Shown here: piece by piece, positions 61,689 to 64,000 of the stretch | Layout of the letters: the number at the start of each line of letters is the position of its first letter | How positions within the stretch are numbered: position 1 is the first letter of the stretch | DNA from: Citrus sinensis | Lineage: Eukaryota > Streptophyta > Magnoliopsida > Sapindales > Rutaceae | Assembly (NCBI RefSeq): GCF_022201045.2 | Contig: NC_068560.1 | Span: 33,195,001 to 33,259,000 of the forward strand | Direction of reading: 5' to 3' | Length of the DNA: 64,000 nucleotides | Notes under the pieces: model-generated | Databases searched by the model: none | What the model was told of the DNA's origin: nothing | The model's input: only the letters and a program-made list of their open reading frames with translations | Program-made: the position numbers and the translations under genes

Positions 61689-64000
61689 AGCAGGTACTCA
61701 GACTCCTTTAATACAATTCAATAGGATCATTGCTTACTTTCTGGAATGAGCCAGGGAAGTGTTTTACTTTAGATCGGTATAGAAGTTTCTCTGGGTAGTT
61801 TGTAGGTCTTGTAACAGCACACGACTGAGGTGGTGTTTGGATCTGATAATGAATTCTTGCACCGGAAAATGAAATGTTAATTTTGTAAAATGGATTATTT
61901 TAGCGTAGAATGTCCAATAAATATGTCATTCTAACTTCTTATTACACTTCCTTTGCATGAGATGCATAAGATTAGTTATTGGGCCAAACAATGTCTTGAA
62001 ACTAGGTAGTCCCCCCCCCCCCCCCCACAACAAAAAAAAAAGAAAAGAAAAGAAAAGAGAGAGACCTTCTAAACCCTAATTGAAATACCTGTAGTTTGTC
62101 CCATGATTTCAGTTGGTTGGCATGGCTGCGTGCGACCAAGGTTTAGTTTCGATGGCTTCGTGACCGCCATGGGTTTGGATGCTTTTGAGTTCTTGAAATT
62201 TTCTTAATAATGCTATGCAACTGTAGTTGATAGTTGTTCAGAGTATTTAAATTTAGAATTCTGACTTCAAAATTGATTGGGTTATTGTAAAGAGAGAGTT
62301 AATTTTTTCATACTGAAATTAATATATACAAGTTATTTCCTATTATTTTCATGACAGCCAATAACCCTACTAACATAAAAAGTTTAAAGGAAAAGAAGTA
62401 TAGATGATCATTTGCTTGATATTTTATTTTGAGAATATAAAATATATATTTATTATAATGAAAGATGTTTAAAAACATAAAAAGTATATGAATTATATCT
62501 TATTATTAATTTTTTCATTCATACTGAAACTTATATATATTTTTTAATTTAAATACTTAAATTTTTTTCTTTAATTTCATTTATATAATTTATTTAATTA
62601 TAAAAAATATGAATAAAATTATATTTAAAAATAAAGATAATACTATGAGACTATAGTGTTGGGGTATTATTAGCTATTATGAAAATAAGATGAGATAAGT
62701 GATATATGTTGATTTGAGAAACGGAAAACTATAGTGCAATTGTGTTGTACTTGTTTGCAAAAGGAAATGAGGTACACTAAATGAAGGTGAATGAATGAAT
62801 GGTAAGAAAGTGATTTATTAGATGAAAATGAATGAATAGTATGTAGTGAACCTTGATAATTTTAATTTTTTAAAAGTTAATTTAATTTATGTTAAAAGTA
62901 CAGTTTTGTCCTCCAAAATACAAGTAAGCAGTGATGGTTTATGTAAGAATAAATATATTAAAAAAAAGAAGAAGAAAGATTTGACTTCTTTCAGTTAATT
63001 AACTGTTTGGAATTATACAAATACTATTTTACCCTTTTAATTATTAAAATAAATGGAAAGATAATAGGTTTTGGGGGTATCTTTGAGGTTTTAAAAATTA
63101 AAGAGATAATTTAAAAATAATCAATTCGCGAGATCTAAAACTTACCCTTTAATCAATAATAAATGTCATAACAGTGTCTCATGCTAGCGGTTAGTTAGAT
63201 GACAATTTGGAGAAAGACATTGATCGGAATGAACACTTTTTCAACAATTAGCTGTTGTACGATTGTGTTAAGGTAAACCTTAGACATTGATCCGATGTTT
63301 TGAAAGGTAATACTCAACAAAGATATTCATATCTCTCTGTCTTAACTTACTATGTGAAGTGACAAATTGAAGGGCCTGCAAATGTAACGCCATCTAAAAT
63401 GGCAATCGTTGTAAGATCTGCTCTATTATTCCTCACAATTAAATTGCCAATACCACTTTTGCTGTCACGAAATTTTGAGAATATGATATCCCTAAACGCA
63501 AAGTGATAAACATCACCGATTAAGTCTTCGAAATTTTGTACTCTCTATCAAAGTCGAATACACACAATACACCCATTGTTTATGGTACATAACATAAAGC
63601 AATAAATACCAAGATAAGATTTGCAACAAGGAACTGGTTGAGGCGGCTGAACATGAAAGGTTTCAACATTACTACAAAACGTTGATGCCTCACAAACATT
63701 GCTACAAACAGATATCACTAATTTTGATCTTCAAATTAATTGCGTCACCTTTGCTGCTAACTAAAACATTTTGGCATTATAAAAAAAAAAAGATTAAGTA
63801 TTGATTTCATAATCCGATTGAGTATGACCCCACCTTCTCCATTTTTCAACTAGAAAACAGTATCATTATTACTCAACAGGTTTTTGGTTTTCTGCAAACA
63901 CATAAGAGAAGAAGGTTGATTCCTAATTAGTGACAGAAATATATTAAGGGAAGTTGAAAAACATGAAGGGGAGATTTGTGTAGTGGATACTATGAATTGC
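61689..64000. other. SWI3C 3' flank and AT-rich spacer to the right edge
   Basis: The SWI3C 3'UTR lies in the first few hundred bases. A C16 run (62011-62026) leads into an A-rich and AAAAG-type microsatellite (to about 62060). Palindromic units related to those at 23511-23605 lie at about 62115-62172. From 62200 to the edge the DNA is A/T-rich without a recognisable gene. Confidence 0.5.
62115..62172. repeat. Two palindromic units related to the 23.5-kb array
   Basis: Read on the minus strand the units are CATGGCGGTCACGAAGCCAT and TTGGTCGCACGCAGCCATGC, with the same CATGGC...GCCAT layout and an AAAC-type linker as at 23511-23605. This indicates a dispersed repeat family. Confidence 0.5.

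Overview
The window is nuclear DNA of a flowering plant. Genes are split by many short GT-AG introns, coding exons are much more GC-rich than the long AT-rich spacers, and every recognisable product is a plant-type protein. The coding style and repeat content suggest a eudicot tree crop such as Citrus, but the species is an inference and cannot be fixed from the sequence alone.

Left part (1-33950), genes all on the minus strand: the 5' half of a CSI3-like armadillo-repeat protein that runs off the left edge; a repeat-rich spacer of about 15 kb; an ATAF1/NAC002-type NAC transcription factor with ACGT elements next to its TATA box; a second AT-rich spacer; an intronless BIG BROTHER-like RING-H2 ubiquitin ligase; an unrecognised 242-residue Cys-rich membrane protein with an N-myristoylation-type start; and the 20S proteasome subunit beta-3 in seven coding exons.

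Right part (39000-61700): two tandem plus-strand family-35 beta-galactosidases of the BGAL6/BGAL16 type. The first is intact (821 aa, 19 exons). The second keeps all 19 exons but has an intron shrunk to 22 nt followed by an in-frame stop, and a lost splice donor, so I call it a probable pseudogene. Then come OGG1 (8-oxoguanine DNA glycosylase, minus) and SWI3C (SWI/SNF chromatin remodelling subunit, plus), head to head.

The spacers hold the most unusual material: a 2.1-kb tandem array with a higher-order period of about 755 bp (three copies, five unequal monomers each); a Tourist/Harbinger-like MITE with a TAA duplication that splits a tRNA-type SINE between its A and B boxes; a hAT-like MITE with an 8-bp duplication; a second SINE-like element with an internal 56-bp duplication; a 35-bp-arm hairpin; and a short tandem array of palindromes that recurs about 38 kb away.

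There is no operon-like logic. The genes are independent housekeeping, cell-wall and stress-regulation genes. No new multi-gene system was found. The best leads are the satellite array, the decaying beta-galactosidase copy and the unknown membrane protein.
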